Below, in pieces: positions 25,633 through 34,029 of a DNA stretch of 64,000 bases. Each line of letters opens with the position of its first letter. The first letter of the stretch is position 1. This DNA is from Pelomonas sp. Root405 (GTDB lineage Bacteria > Pseudomonadota > Gammaproteobacteria > Burkholderiales > Burkholderiaceae_C). A program made the position numbers and the translations under genes. The stretch is taken from NCBI RefSeq assembly GCF_001425165.1, contig NZ_LMDU01000014.1, positions 317,056-381,055 on the forward strand, given 5' to 3'. Under the pieces are notes generated by a model, which was not told the DNA's origin, searched no databases, and saw only the letters and a program-made list of their open reading frames with translations.

Positions 25633-27182
25633 TCAAGAAGTTCATCGACAAGCTGTTCAGCAAGTCCACGCCCGCGGCTGCCAAGAAGGCCAATCCGCTT
25701 GGCAAGCGTGTCGAGGTCGAGGCCGATGTTCATGGCATCAACCCCGACCTGCTCGATGAGCGCGCCGTCAAGGTCGTCAAGACGCTGACCGATGCAGGCT
25801 TCGAGGCCTATATCGTCGGTGGCGCGGTGCGCGACCTGCTGCTCAACGTGCGCCCCAAGGACTTCGACGTCGCGACCAACGCGACGCCCGAGCAGGTCAA
25901 GGGTCTGTTCCGCCGCGCCTTCATCATCGGCAGGCGCTTTCGCATCGTCCACGTCGTCTACGGCCGCGGCCGCGAGCATGAGGTCATCGAGGTCTCGACC
26001 TTCCGCGCGCTGCCGACCGAATCGGACGCAGTCGGTGGCAACGAGAAGACGGCCAAGAGCGAGCTCGAGGGCAAGTCGCATGCGGTGGACGCCAGCGGCC
26101 GCGTGCTGCGCGACAACGTCTGGGGTCCGCAGATCGAAGACGCCGCGCGCCGCGACTTCACGGTCAACGCCCTGTACTACGACCCGGTGCGCCGGCTTGT
26201 CGTCGACTACCACGGCGGCCTGGCCGACGCCAAGGCCAAGCTGCTGCGCATGATCGGCGACCCCGAGACGCGCTACCGCGAAGACCCGGTCCGCATCATC
26301 CGCGCGGTGCGCTTTGCGGCCAAGCTGGGCTTCACGCTGGAGCCCAAGACGCTGGCGCCCGTCAAGGCTTCGTCGGCGTTGCTGGCCAATGTGCCGGCCT
26401 CGCGCCTCTTTGACGAGATGATCAAGCTGCTGCAGACCGGCCACTCCCTGGCCAGCATTGCGCAGTTGAAGAAGCTGGGCCTGGCGCGCGGCATCTTCGC
26501 CGTGCTGGACGCGATGCTGACGGAGAGCGGCGACTTGTATGAGGGCGTGCGCGGCGACTTCGTGCGCCAAGCCTTTGAAGACACCGACCGCCGCGTGCAG
26601 GAAGGCCGCGGCGTCAGCCCCAGCTTCATGCTCGCCTGCATGCTCTGGCACGAGGTGCTGGACCGCTGGACCAGAATCCGCGCCAGCGGCGAGCCGCCCG
26701 TGCCGGCGCTGGCCCAGGCCATCGACGCCGTCTTCGACGCCCGCATCGGCGACATCTCCGGCCGCGGCAAGCTGGCCGGGGACATGCGCGAGATCTGGAT
26801 GATGCAGACGCGCTTCGAGCGCCGCAGCGGTTCCGGCGTCTTCAGCCTGATCGAGCAGCCGCGCTACCGCGCCGGCTTCGACTTCCTGCGCCTGCGCGCC
26901 GATGTCGGCGAGATCGACCCGGCACTGGCCGACTGGTGGGAAGACTTCGCCCTCGGCAGCGACGACGACCGCCAGGCGCTGCTGGCCGACGCCCGCACCG
27001 CGCAGCAGAAGCAGCCGCGCGTCGTGCGCGCGCCGCGGGCCGAAGCGCCGGCCAGTGAAGACACGGAAACTGCCGCCGTCGTCGATGTGGATGCGGACGC
27101 GCCTGTCAGGAAGCGCCGCCGTCGCCGCCGCAAGCCGGGCGGCGGAGATGGCGCCGCGGCGCCCACGCCAGCCGCCGAGTGA
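25629..27182 (+). CDS. pcnB: Polynucleotide adenylyltransferase (poly(A) polymerase I)
   Basis: 517 residues. Adds poly(A) tails to RNA 3' ends, which speeds decay. The class II nucleotidyltransferase signature VGGAVRDLLLNVRPKDFDV has the GG plus DxD metal residues; RRDFTVNALYYDP and REDPVRIIRAVRFAAKLG are further family motifs. The C-terminal tail is strongly basic (RKRRRRRRKPGG) and probably binds RNA. tRNA CCA enzymes share the head, but this length and tail mark a PcnB. Translation is coupled to the HAD gene and to folK by 4-bp overlaps. Confidence 0.94.
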   Translation: MIKKFIDKLFSKSTPAAAKKANPLGKRVEVEADVHGINPDLLDERAVKVVKTLTDAGFEAYIVGGAVRDLLLNVRPKDFDVATNATPEQVKGLFRRAFIIGRRFRIVHVVYGRGREHEVIEVSTFRALPTESDAVGGNEKTAKSELEGKSHAVDASGRVLRDNVWGPQIEDAARRDFTVNALYYDPVRRLVVDYHGGLADAKAKLLRMIGDPETRYREDPVRIIRAVRFAAKLGFTLEPKTLAPVKASSALLANVPASRLFDEMIKLLQTGHSLASIAQLKKLGLARGIFAVLDAMLTESGDLYEGVRGDFVRQAFEDTDRRVQEGRGVSPSFMLACMLWHEVLDRWTRIRASGEPPVPALAQAIDAVFDARIGDISGRGKLAGDMREIWMMQTRFERRSGSGVFSLIEQPRYRAGFDFLRLRADVGEIDPALADWWEDFALGSDDDRQALLADARTAQQKQPRVVRAPRAEAPASEDTETAAVVDVDADAPVRKRRRRRRKPGGGDGAAAPTPAAE

Positions 27183-27655
27183 GTTCTCGCACCTACGTCG
27201 GCCTGGGCGCCAACCTTGGTGGCGATCTCCTCGCCACGCTGACGCAGGCGGTGCGGGCGCTATCTGCTTTGCCCGGAACGCGGCTCGTGGCCGTGTCGAG
27301 CGCATGGCGCAGCGCTCCTTTGGATGCGAGCGGCCCGGACTTCTTGAACGCCGTCGTCGGGCTGGACACGACGCTGCCGCCGATCGAGCTGCTGGATGCG
27401 CTGCAGGCCATCGAACAGGCCCACGGCCGCGAGCGCCCCTACCGGAACGCGCCACGCACGCTTGACCTGGATCTGCTGCTCTACGGCGACGCCGTGCTGG
27501 GCACGCCGCGCCTGACGCTGCCCCACCCGCGGCTCGGCGAGCGCGCCTTTGTGCTGCGCCCGTTGCTGGAGATCGCGCCGGAGCTGGCGCCGCTGGCGAC
27601 CTGCCGGGGCTGGCAGGCGCAGCGCATCGAGCGCAGCGGCCCCATCCCGATTTGA
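27179..27655 (+). CDS. folK: 2-amino-4-hydroxy-6-hydroxymethyldihydropteridine diphosphokinase
   Basis: 158 residues with a GTG start at 27179 that overlaps the pcnB stop. Transfers pyrophosphate from ATP to the pterin alcohol in folate synthesis. Motifs: YVGLGANLGGDL at the N-terminus, and ERPYRNAPRTLDLDLLLYGD, which contains the two Mg-binding Asp and the pterin-contacting loop; then LTLPHPRLGERAFVLRPL. Length is standard. The pcnB-folK pairing is widespread. Confidence 0.95.
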   Translation: MSSRTYVGLGANLGGDLLATLTQAVRALSALPGTRLVAVSSAWRSAPLDASGPDFLNAVVGLDTTLPPIELLDALQAIEQAHGRERPYRNAPRTLDLDLLLYGDAVLGTPRLTLPHPRLGERAFVLRPLLEIAPELAPLATCRGWQAQRIERSGPIPI

Positions 27656-27670
27656 TCTCAGGAGACCTCG

Positions 27671-28027
27671 ATGTTTTCGACCCTTGCCGGCTGGCAGACC
27701 GCGGGTCTGCTGTTGCTGTCCAACGTGTTCATGACCTTCGCCTGGTACGGGCACCTGAAGGGGCTGGCCGCCAAACCCTGGTGGATCGCCGCCCTCATCA
27801 GCTGGGGGATCGCCTTGTTCGAGTACCTGCTGCAGGTGCCCGCCAACCGCATCGGCCACGGCGCCGGGTTCTCGCTGGCCCAACTCAAGATCACTCAGGA
27901 AGTCATCACGCTGGCCGTTTTCGTGCCGTTCAGCCTGTACTACATGGGCGAGCCGATGAAGCTGGATTTCCTGTGGGCAGGGCTTTGCCTGATGGGTGCC
28001 GTCTACTTCATCTTCCGGTCTGCTTGA
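27671..28027 (+). CDS. DMT-type small membrane protein (DUF486)
   Basis: 118 residues with four predicted helices, starting at 27671 just after AGGAGACCTCG. NVFMTFAWYGHLKG and LFEYLLQVPANRIGHG are signatures of the DUF486 family, related to small multidrug transporters. QLKITQEVITLAVFVPFS and the last helix complete it. A transport role is likely but unproven. It follows folK by 15 bp and may share its transcript. Confidence 0.88.
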   Translation: MFSTLAGWQTAGLLLLSNVFMTFAWYGHLKGLAAKPWWIAALISWGIALFEYLLQVPANRIGHGAGFSLAQLKITQEVITLAVFVPFSLYYMGEPMKLDFLWAGLCLMGAVYFIFRSA

Positions 28028-28085
28028 TGACGGTTGCGTGACAGCGCCCGCTAAACTGCGCGCCTTCGAGAATTGAAAGACGCCG

Positions 28086-28733
28086 ATGCTTTTTGGCAAG
28101 CTGCTGCCCCGCGAGGGCAATTTTTTTGAGCTCTTCAATGAGCATGGCGGTTTCATCGCGCAGGGAGCGCGCGCTTTCCTGAAGATGATCGAGAACTATG
28201 CCGACCCGACATTGCGCCAGCAGTATGCGGACGAGGTCGACAAGGCGGAGCATGCGGCCGACCGGATCACCGCAGAGGTCAACCGGCTGTTGCACCGCAC
28301 ATTCATCACGCCCATCGACCGCGAGCAGATCCATGGCCTGATCAATGCAATGGACGACATCCTCGACCTGCTGCAGGACTCGTCCGAGACGCTGTCGCTC
28401 TACGACGTGCGTACCGTGCCCGAGCAGGTGCTGCAGCTGGCGACGCTGTCGGTGCGCTGCTGCGAGCGCGTGCAGCACGCCGTCACGTTGCTGCCCAACC
28501 TGAGCAAGCCGGCGACCACCGAGGCGGCGCTGAAGACCTGCGAGGAGATTGATCGCCTGGAGTCGGACGCGGACCGTGTGATGCGCTCGGCGATGTCGCG
28601 CCTGTTCCGCGAAGAGCCGGATGTGCGTGAACTGATCAAGCTCAAGGCCATCTACGAGCAACTGGAGTCCATCTCCGACCGTTGCGAAGACGTGGCGAAC
28701 CTGATCGAGGGCATCGTCCTCGAGAACTCCTGA
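28086..28733 (+). CDS. DUF47 family phosphate-transport regulator (PhoU-like)
   Basis: 215 residues, TIGR00153 type. Helical PhoU-like protein: the N-terminal LLPREGNFFELFNEHG is family-typical, and acidic YADEVDKAEHAADRIT and KTCEEIDRLESDADRV form the two metal-cluster repeats. Found almost always just upstream of a Pit phosphate transporter, as here (9 bp before), and thought to regulate it. Cytoplasmic, no signal. No Pho box is visible upstream, fitting the low-affinity constitutive system. Confidence 0.92.
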   Translation: MLFGKLLPREGNFFELFNEHGGFIAQGARAFLKMIENYADPTLRQQYADEVDKAEHAADRITAEVNRLLHRTFITPIDREQIHGLINAMDDILDLLQDSSETLSLYDVRTVPEQVLQLATLSVRCCERVQHAVTLLPNLSKPATTEAALKTCEEIDRLESDADRVMRSAMSRLFREEPDVRELIKLKAIYEQLESISDRCEDVANLIEGIVLENS

Positions 28734-28742
28734 AAAGCCCCC

Positions 28743-29753
28743 ATGGCATCCGCTGAGATCGCCTTCTGGGTGGTGGCCCTGCTCGTCGTGCTGGCCCTGG
28801 TGTTCGACTTCATGAACGGCTTCCACGACGCGGCCAACTCGATTGCCACCGTCGTCTCGACCGGCGTGCTGAAACCCCAGCAGGCCGTGCTGTTCGCAGC
28901 TTTCTTCAACGTGCTGGCCATTGCCTTCTTCCAGTTGAAGGTGGCTGCCACCATCGGCAAGGGCATCGTCGAGCCGGGCATCGTGGACCACCACGTCGTC
29001 TTTGGCGCGCTGATCGGCGCCATCGTCTGGAACGTCATCACCTGGTGGTGGGGCATCCCGTCGAGTTCCTCGCACGCGCTGATCGGCGGCATCGTCGGTG
29101 CGGTCATTGCCAAGGCCGGGCCGCAAGCACTGATCGCCGGCGGCATCTGGAAGACGGTGGCATTCATCCTGGTGTCGCCGCTGCTGGGGTTCTTGCTTGG
29201 CTCGCTGTTGATGGTTCTCGTTGGCTGGATCTGCCGACGCAAGTCGCCCATACGCATTGACCGATGGTTCCGGCGGCTGCAGCTGGTATCGGCAGGCCTC
29301 TACAGCCTCGGCCATGGCGGCAATGACGCGCAGAAGACCATCGGTCTGATCTGGATGCTATTGATTGCTGCCGGCATGATGGGCACGGGCGAGTCGTCGC
29401 CGCCGAGCTGGGTCATCGTGTCCTGCTATGTCGCCATCGGCCTGGGCACGATGTTCGGCGGTTGGCGGATCGTGCAGACCATGGGTCAGCGCATCACCAA
29501 GCTCAAGCCGGTCGGCGGCTTCTGCGCCGAGACGGGCGGCGCAATCACGCTCTTCCTGGCAACGGCGATGGGTATACCGGTGTCGACGACGCACACCATC
29601 ACCGGCGCCATCGTCGGTGTGGGTTCGGTCCAGCGCGCCTCGGCCGTGCGTTGGGGCGTGGCGGGCAACATCGTCTGGGCATGGATCTTCACCATCCCGG
29701 CGGCCGCCGTGATGGCCGGCGTCTGCTACTGGGCCAGCTTCATCCTCTACTGA
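28743..29753 (+). CDS. pit: Low-affinity inorganic phosphate transporter (Pit family)
   Basis: 336 residues, about ten membrane helices. Takes up metal-phosphate by proton symport. Both inverted PHO4 repeats show their GANDA-like motif: FDFMNGFHDAANSIATVVS at the N-terminus and LGHGGNDAQKTIGLIW in the second half. ATAMGIPVSTTHTITGAIVG is the other conserved stretch. Second gene of a pair with the DUF47 protein. Its end overlaps the tail of the convergent TM2-like gene by 7 bp. Confidence 0.95.
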   Translation: MASAEIAFWVVALLVVLALVFDFMNGFHDAANSIATVVSTGVLKPQQAVLFAAFFNVLAIAFFQLKVAATIGKGIVEPGIVDHHVVFGALIGAIVWNVITWWWGIPSSSSHALIGGIVGAVIAKAGPQALIAGGIWKTVAFILVSPLLGFLLGSLLMVLVGWICRRKSPIRIDRWFRRLQLVSAGLYSLGHGGNDAQKTIGLIWMLLIAAGMMGTGESSPPSWVIVSCYVAIGLGTMFGGWRIVQTMGQRITKLKPVGGFCAETGGAITLFLATAMGIPVSTTHTITGAIVGVGSVQRASAVRWGVAGNIVWAWIFTIPAAAVMAGVCYWASFILY

Positions 29754-30172
29754 CCGGCCTGGGATTCGAAATAGCGCTGTGCGCTGAAGGCGATGGTCGC
29801 CATCAGCGCCGTGCCGCCGAACAGCAGGCACAGCACCACGCCGATGACGGCCGCCCAGCCGCCCGATGAGGCCGGCCGGCCGGCATTGAAGCGTGCGTTC
29901 CAGCGCTCGTCCTGCATCAAGCCATAGACGATGCCACTCAACAGCGCCGCAACAAGGCTGACGCCGAGCCAGGGAATCAGCGCCCAGGCCAGGCGATCAT
30001 CCTGGCCCAGCTGGTTCATGCGCAGCACGCCGACCAGCCCGAGCAGCGTAGGCACTGGATAAGCCCAGCCCCAGGGGTCCTTCAGGCCATGCAGATAGAA
30101 GCGGTGCAGGCCGAGGGTGCCGCCCAGCAATGCCAGCCAGGTTGCCGCTGCCTTATGCCTTGTGGCATTCAT
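29747..30172 (-). CDS. TM2-domain-like membrane protein
   Basis: 141 residues with about four hydrophobic segments. The opening, [20 protein letters not shown], matches the TM2 motif in which a short loop with HRFYLG links two helices. The remaining helices are not assigned. It overlaps the GNAT gene by 4 bp and would be co-translated after it. Function unknown; TM2 proteins are found in many bacteria without a defined role. Confidence 0.72.
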   Translation of the reverse strand: MNATRHKAAATWLALLGGTLGLHRFYLHGLKDPWGWAYPVPTLLGLVGVLRMNQLGQDDRLAWALIPWLGVSLVAALLSGIVYGLMQDERWNARFNAGRPASSGGWAAVIGVVLCLLFGGTALMATIAFSAQRYFESQAGQ

Positions 30173-30723
30173 TCAGCGGCCGCGGCGCTGTCGCCAAGAC
30201 CGAGCGTGCGCTGCATCAGCACAACGTCGAGCCAGCGGCCAAATTTCCAGCCCGCGCTCTTGAGCACGCCGGTGTGTTCGAAGCCCAACGCGGTATGGAC
30301 ACCCACCGAGCCGATATTGGCCGCGTCGCCGATGACCGCCAGCATCTGGCGAGCGCCTGCGGCTTCGCAGCGGGCAATCAATTCGGCCAGCAACAGCCGG
30401 CCGATACCCTGGCCCTGAGCGTCGGGCGAGAGATAGATCGAGTCCTCGACACAAAAGCGGTAGGCCAGGCGTGGCCGGAAGTAATTGGCATAGGCATAGC
30501 CCAGCACGACGCCATCCCGTTCTGCCACAAGCCACGGCAGGCTGCGCCCCAACACTTCCTGGCGACGCCGGCCCATTTCGTCGACCCCGGGCACCTCGGT
30601 CTCGAAAGTGCCGGTGCCATTGAGCACAGCCACCGCGTAGATGGCCTGGATGGCGGGCAAATCGGCGTCAGTGCTGGGTCGTATGCGCAAAGCGCTGGCG
30701 GGAGCAGGGGAGGGCAGAGACAT
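30169..30723 (-). CDS. GNAT family N-acetyltransferase (phosphinothricin acetyltransferase-like)
   Basis: 184 residues. [20 protein letters not shown] opens the GNAT fold, [18 protein letters not shown] is the acetyl-CoA pyrophosphate loop (Q/RxxGxG/A), and [21 protein letters not shown] is the C-terminal segment typical of the phosphinothricin/methionine-sulfoximine acetyltransferase group. Natural substrates of this group are often methionine sulfone-like compounds; resistance is not implied. The start at 30723 has no strong Shine-Dalgarno. Divergent from the rpsP operon. Confidence 0.87.
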   Translation of the reverse strand: MSLPSPAPASALRIRPSTDADLPAIQAIYAVAVLNGTGTFETEVPGVDEMGRRRQEVLGRSLPWLVAERDGVVLGYAYANYFRPRLAYRFCVEDSIYLSPDAQGQGIGRLLLAELIARCEAAGARQMLAVIGDAANIGSVGVHTALGFEHTGVLKSAGWKFGRWLDVVLMQRTLGLGDSAAAAE

Positions 30724-30730
30724 ATCTTGT

Positions 30731-30759
30731 CTGGAATTGATGCTGAACGAGTTTATAAT
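30731..30759 (+). promoter_or_regulatory. Likely promoter of the rpsP-rimM-trmD operon
   Basis: A perfect -10 TATAAT at 30754-30759 with a weak -35, CTGGAA (30731-30736), at 17-bp spacing. Transcription from about 30766 would leave a leader of some 155 nt before rpsP, long enough for autoregulation; no known leader motif was recognised in it. Confidence 0.45.
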
Positions 30760-30921
30760 GCTGAGTTCTGGTGCCGGCCGTGGGGAGCTGCAGCGTATCT
30801 ACGGCGCCAGAGACGGTGGCAACACCGGCGGGAACTCGCCGCGAACGATCTGCTCGCCCTGAGTGTCTCCTGGTGCGGTGATCGCCAAGTCCATCATCAC
30901 GTCATCAGTTTAGGAAACATC

Positions 30922-31179
30922 ATGGTTGTCATTCGTCTTGCCCGCGGCGGTTCCAAGAAGCGCCCGTTCTACAACATCGTCGTGGCCAACAGCCGCCAGC
31001 GCCGTGATGGCCGCTTCATCGAGCGCGTCGGCTTCTACAACCCAGTCGCGTCCGGTGCTGCCGAAAAGCTGCGCGTCGAGCAAGACCGCGTGAGCTACTG
31101 GATCGGTGTCGGCGCCCAGCTGTCGCCCACGGTCGAGCGCCTGGTCGGCGACGCCAAGAAGGCCACCCCGGCCGCTTAA
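30922..31179 (+). CDS. rpsP: 30S ribosomal protein S16
   Basis: 85 residues. A small 30S assembly protein that contacts the 5' and central domains of 16S r[22 protein letters not shown] is diagnostic, followed by [15 protein letters not shown] and a C-terminal [15 protein letters not shown] precedes the start at 30922. First gene of rpsP-rimM-trmD-rplS, the standard order. Confidence 0.97.
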   Translation: MVVIRLARGGSKKRPFYNIVVANSRQRRDGRFIERVGFYNPVASGAAEKLRVEQDRVSYWIGVGAQLSPTVERLVGDAKKATPAA

Positions 31180-31183
31180 AGCA

Positions 31184-31774
31184 GTGGCAGGCAACAAGCC
31201 TCAGCAAGACGGCGCTTCGGCGCCGTCTTTTGCTTCCTGGCCCGAAGACTTGCAGCCTGTGGGTCGCATCCTCGACGCCTGGGGCATCAAGGGCGGCCTC
31301 AAGGTCCAGGCCTATTCCGCCGACGCGGCCGCGCTGTTCAGCGCCAAGCGCTGGTATCTGAAATCCACCGGGCCCAAGCCAGCCCAGATGATGCTGGACC
31401 TGAAGTCGGTCCGCGAGCAGGGTGAGGGCATCGTCGCCACAGCGGAAGGTGTGGATGACCGCAATGCCGCCGAGGCGCTGCGGGGCCACGAAATCTTCGT
31501 GCCGCGCAGCGAATTCCCCCGAACGCCGGATGGCGAGTATTACTGGGTCGATCTGATTGGCCTGGACGTCATCAACCGGGAATTACAGCCGCTGGGCCGT
31601 GTCATCGGGCTGATCGACACCGGCCCCCACGCCGTGCTCCGCATCCTGCCGCCAGGGGTGGAAGAGCCTGCCAAGCCCGACCAGGAAAGATTGATTCCTT
31701 TCGTCGGCGCATTTGTGGACGATGTGAATCTTGAGACAAGGCAGATCCGGGTCGACTGGGGCCTCGATTTCTGA
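31184..31774 (+). CDS. rimM: Ribosome maturation factor RimM
   Basis: 196 residues. Binds S19 and helps process 16S rRNA in late 30S assembly. RimM N-domain: PVGRILDAWGIKGGLKVQAYS. PRC-barrel C-domain: YYWVDLIGLDVINRE through ILPPGVEEP and RLIPFVGAFVDDV. I chose the GTG at 31184 four bases after the rpsP stop, because the longer frame runs back through rpsP. That start lacks a clear Shine-Dalgarno, which fits translational coupling to rpsP. Confidence 0.93.
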   Translation: MAGNKPQQDGASAPSFASWPEDLQPVGRILDAWGIKGGLKVQAYSADAAALFSAKRWYLKSTGPKPAQMMLDLKSVREQGEGIVATAEGVDDRNAAEALRGHEIFVPRSEFPRTPDGEYYWVDLIGLDVINRELQPLGRVIGLIDTGPHAVLRILPPGVEEPAKPDQERLIPFVGAFVDDVNLETRQIRVDWGLDF

Positions 31775-31784
31775 GGCCTGAGGC

Positions 31785-32537
31785 ATGCGCTTCGACGTCC
31801 TGACGATCTTCCCGGAACTGTTCGGGCCTCATCTGACACACGGCGTCACGCGGCGCGCCTTCGAGAGCCGTCAGGTCGACGTGCGCCTCTGGCCGCTGCG
31901 CGACTTTGCCGAGGGCAATTACCGCCGCGTCGATGACCGCACCTTTGGCGGCGGCCCCGGCATGGTCATGCTGGCGGAGCCGCTTGAGAAGGCGCTCGCC
32001 GCCGTCAAGGCTGATCGCGCCGAAGCGGCGCCGACAGTCATTCACTTCACGCCGACCGGCAACCGCATCGACCAGGCCTGCGTCCAGGCACTGGCCGGCG
32101 GCCCCGGGGCCATTCTCCTCTGCGGTCGCTACGAGGGCATAGACCAGCGCGTGCTGGACAGCCACGTGACGCTGGAGCTGAGTCTCGGCGACTTCGTGCT
32201 GTCGGGTGGAGAGCTTCCGGCGCTGGCGTTGTTGGACGCCGTTGCGCGGCTGCAGGACGGTGTGCTCGGCGACGTGCAGTCTCACGAGCAGGACAGCTTT
32301 TCCGACGGCCTGCTGGATTGCCCGCATTACAGCCGACCCGAGATGTTGTCGGACGGCCGCGGCGTGCCGCCGGTGCTGCTGTCTGGTCACCATGCCGACA
32401 TCCGGCGCTGGCGCCGCGAGCAGTCGCTGGCGCTGACAGCGGCGCGGCGGCCTGATCTCATCCAGGCTGCACGGGCGGCTGGTCGACTGAGCAAGGCCGA
32501 TGAAGCCTTCCTGGCCAGCTCTAGGCAAAACCCGTAA
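31785..32537 (+). CDS. trmD: tRNA (guanine-37-N1)-methyltransferase
   Basis: 250 residues. Methylates G37 of tRNAs next to the anticodon and so prevents frameshifting. SPOUT-fold signatures: [11 protein letters not shown] at the start, [29 protein letters not shown] with the trefoil knot, and [17 protein letters not shown]. Ten bases after rimM, within the ribosomal operon. Length is typical. Confidence 0.97.
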   Translation: MRFDVLTIFPELFGPHLTHGVTRRAFESRQVDVRLWPLRDFAEGNYRRVDDRTFGGGPGMVMLAEPLEKALAAVKADRAEAAPTVIHFTPTGNRIDQACVQALAGGPGAILLCGRYEGIDQRVLDSHVTLELSLGDFVLSGGELPALALLDAVARLQDGVLGDVQSHEQDSFSDGLLDCPHYSRPEMLSDGRGVPPVLLSGHHADIRRWRREQSLALTAARRPDLIQAARAAGRLSKADEAFLASSRQNP

Positions 32538-32551
32538 GCGGCGGCTATACT
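32522..32551 (+). promoter_or_regulatory. Possible internal promoter for rplS
   Basis: TAGGCA (32522-32527), 18-bp spacer, TATACT (32546-32551). It overlaps the end of trmD and would give rplS a transcript of its own with a leader of about 100 nt. Confidence 0.4.
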
Positions 32552-32658
32552 CGCGGGCTGTCCGATCCTCTGGCGGGTCGAGTGGCTGAAGCATTCAAGA
32601 CGTTCCAGCTGCAAACATCCCGATAAATAGCGCCCCGCCAAGATCTCCAGGAGTACAG

Positions 32659-33012
32659 ATGAACCTGATCCAAACCCTTGAGCAAGAAGAAATTGCTCGC
32701 CTGAACAAGACCATCCCGGCCTTCGCCCCCGGCGACACCGTGATCGTCAGCGTCAACGTCGTTGAAGGCAGCCGCAAGCGCGTGCAGGCCTACGAAGGCG
32801 TTGTCATTGCCAAGCGCAACCGCGGCCTGAACAGCAGCTTCATCGTCCGCAAGATCTCGAGCGGTGAAGGCGTCGAGCGCACCTTCCAGCTCTACAGCCC
32901 GCTGATCGCGACCATCGAAGTCAAGCGTCGTGGCGATGTCCGCCGCGCCAAGCTGTACTACCTGCGCCAGCGTTCGGGCAAGTCGGCTCGAATCAAAGAG
33001 AAGCTGGCCTAA
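32659..33012 (+). CDS. rplS: 50S ribosomal protein L19
   Basis: 117 residues. Lies at the 30S-50S interface. Starts [20 protein letters not shown]; the central [27 protein letters not shown] is cut by the family KOW-like basic strand, and [21 protein letters not shown] is the typical end. A 121-bp gap from trmD with a possible promoter precedes it. Ends at a strong terminator (33035-33072), closing the ribosomal operon. Confidence 0.97.
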   Translation: MNLIQTLEQEEIARLNKTIPAFAPGDTVIVSVNVVEGSRKRVQAYEGVVIAKRNRGLNSSFIVRKISSGEGVERTFQLYSPLIATIEVKRRGDVRRAKLYYLRQRSGKSARIKEKLA

Positions 33013-33034
33013 TCAGCCTTTTCGCTTCACTGAG

Positions 33035-33072
33035 GCCGCCCGGAGCTACGCTCTCGGCGGCTTTTGTTTTTT
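33035..33072 (+). terminator. Rho-independent terminator of rplS
   Basis: Stem GCCGCC (33035-33040) and GGCGGC (33056-33061) with a 15-base loop, followed by TTTTGTTTTTT. It ends only 3 bases before the NudL-type start codon. Confidence 0.85.
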
Positions 33073-33075
33073 CGC

Positions 33076-33759
33076 ATGAACCGACCTGCCATCACCCAGC
33101 CTCATCTCGTGCCCGTCACGAGCATCGACGAGCACCTGCCGGCTGTTCCCGCCGACTTGCTGACCGCTCAAGCCATCCGTGCCCGGCTCGCCGCGCTGTC
33201 CGCTTGGACGCCAGAGTTCGCCGGCGACGGCGGTCTCTTCGCCGGGCGGGAGCCGGCCGGTGCGGCCGTCCTCGTGCCGCTGGTGCAGCGTGAAACGGGC
33301 TTGAGCCTGCTGCTAACCCGGCGCACTGACCATCTGCGCGACCACGCCGGCCAGATCAGCTTCCCCGGTGGGCGCGTCGAGCCCGAGGACGATGGTCCGG
33401 TCGCGACGGCGCTTCGTGAGACCGAGGAAGAGATCGGCCTGTCGCGCAGCCATATCGAGGTCATTGGCCAGTTGCCCGTCTATTCGACCGTGACGGCCTT
33501 CCAGGTGACGCCGGTGGTTGCGCTGATCGAGCCCGGTTTCACGCTCCAACTCGATGGCTTCGAAGTGGCCGAGGCCTTCGAAGTGCCGCTCGCCTTCCTG
33601 ATGAACCCGGCGCATCACCGCCACCACACGTTCGAGTTCGCCGGCGCCGAGCGACGCTTCCTCTCCATGCCCTGGCATGGTGGCGAGCGCGAATACTTCA
33701 TCTGGGGTGCGACGGCGGCGATGTTGCGCAACCTCTATCGGCTGCTCATCACCGGCTGA
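33076..33759 (+). CDS. NUDIX hydrolase, CoA pyrophosphatase (NudL) type
   Basis: 227 residues. The UPF0035 signature LLTRRTDHLRDHAGQISFPGG precedes the Nudix box, whose catalytic end is LRETEEEIGL. The lengthened spacing between the first Glu and Arg is the NudL form. NudL enzymes cleave CoA and acyl-CoA to phosphopantetheine and 3',5'-ADP. The start at 33076 is uncertain: no Shine-Dalgarno, and the rplS terminator ends 3 bases upstream. A leaderless message from a promoter inside rplS or a later in-frame start is possible. Followed by the inverted-repeat segment before the cobD-like gene. Confidence 0.86.
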   Translation: MNRPAITQPHLVPVTSIDEHLPAVPADLLTAQAIRARLAALSAWTPEFAGDGGLFAGREPAGAAVLVPLVQRETGLSLLLTRRTDHLRDHAGQISFPGGRVEPEDDGPVATALRETEEEIGLSRSHIEVIGQLPVYSTVTAFQVTPVVALIEPGFTLQLDGFEVAEAFEVPLAFLMNPAHHRHHTFEFAGAERRFLSMPWHGGEREYFIWGATAAMLRNLYRLLITG

Positions 33760-33791
33760 GCTCCACGGCGCCACTATCATCCCGGCCCATG

Positions 33792-34029
33792 ATCCTGGAA
33801 ACGGCAGTTGACCGCTTGCCATTCATCGACTCGGTGGCTCCATCAACAGGTGATAGGTGCCGCCAGCGTCACCACTCCGTTGAGCAGCGCTGCAAGCCCG
33901 CTGGTCTGGCGCTTCGGGCCGCTGGCAGCGTTGCTCATCCTTGTGGGCAAGAGCCCACTGCGTCGTCGCGCCTCGCCATCAACCCGCTTCGCCAGCCCCT
34001 CGGGCTCGCTCAACTGCCGTTTCCAGGAT
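33792..34029. repeat. 238-bp segment bounded by perfect 20-bp inverted repeats
   Basis: Left arm 33792-33811 reads ATCCTGGAAACGGCAGTTGA; right arm 34010-34029 is its exact reverse complement. The 198 bp between the arms has a hairpin at 33943-33958 (GTGGGC, AAGA, GCCCAC) but no recognisable gene or transposase. Flanking bases (G on each side) do not extend the symmetry. The right arm contains the CCAGGA Shine-Dalgarno and the first two bases of the cobD-like start codon. It could be a short non-autonomous mobile element, an invertible switch, or an RNA stem that hides the start site. Confidence 0.7.

Noticed and set aside
28028-28085. Pho box before the DUF47-pit pair
   Set aside because: One GTGACA-like unit but no 11-bp repeat.
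33792-34027. Cobalamin riboswitch upstream of the cobD-like gene
   Set aside because: Bits such as AGGTGCCGCC and GCCCACTG recall parts of the B12 element, but the B12 box and the conserved core order are missing. The 20-bp inverted repeat explains the structure better.
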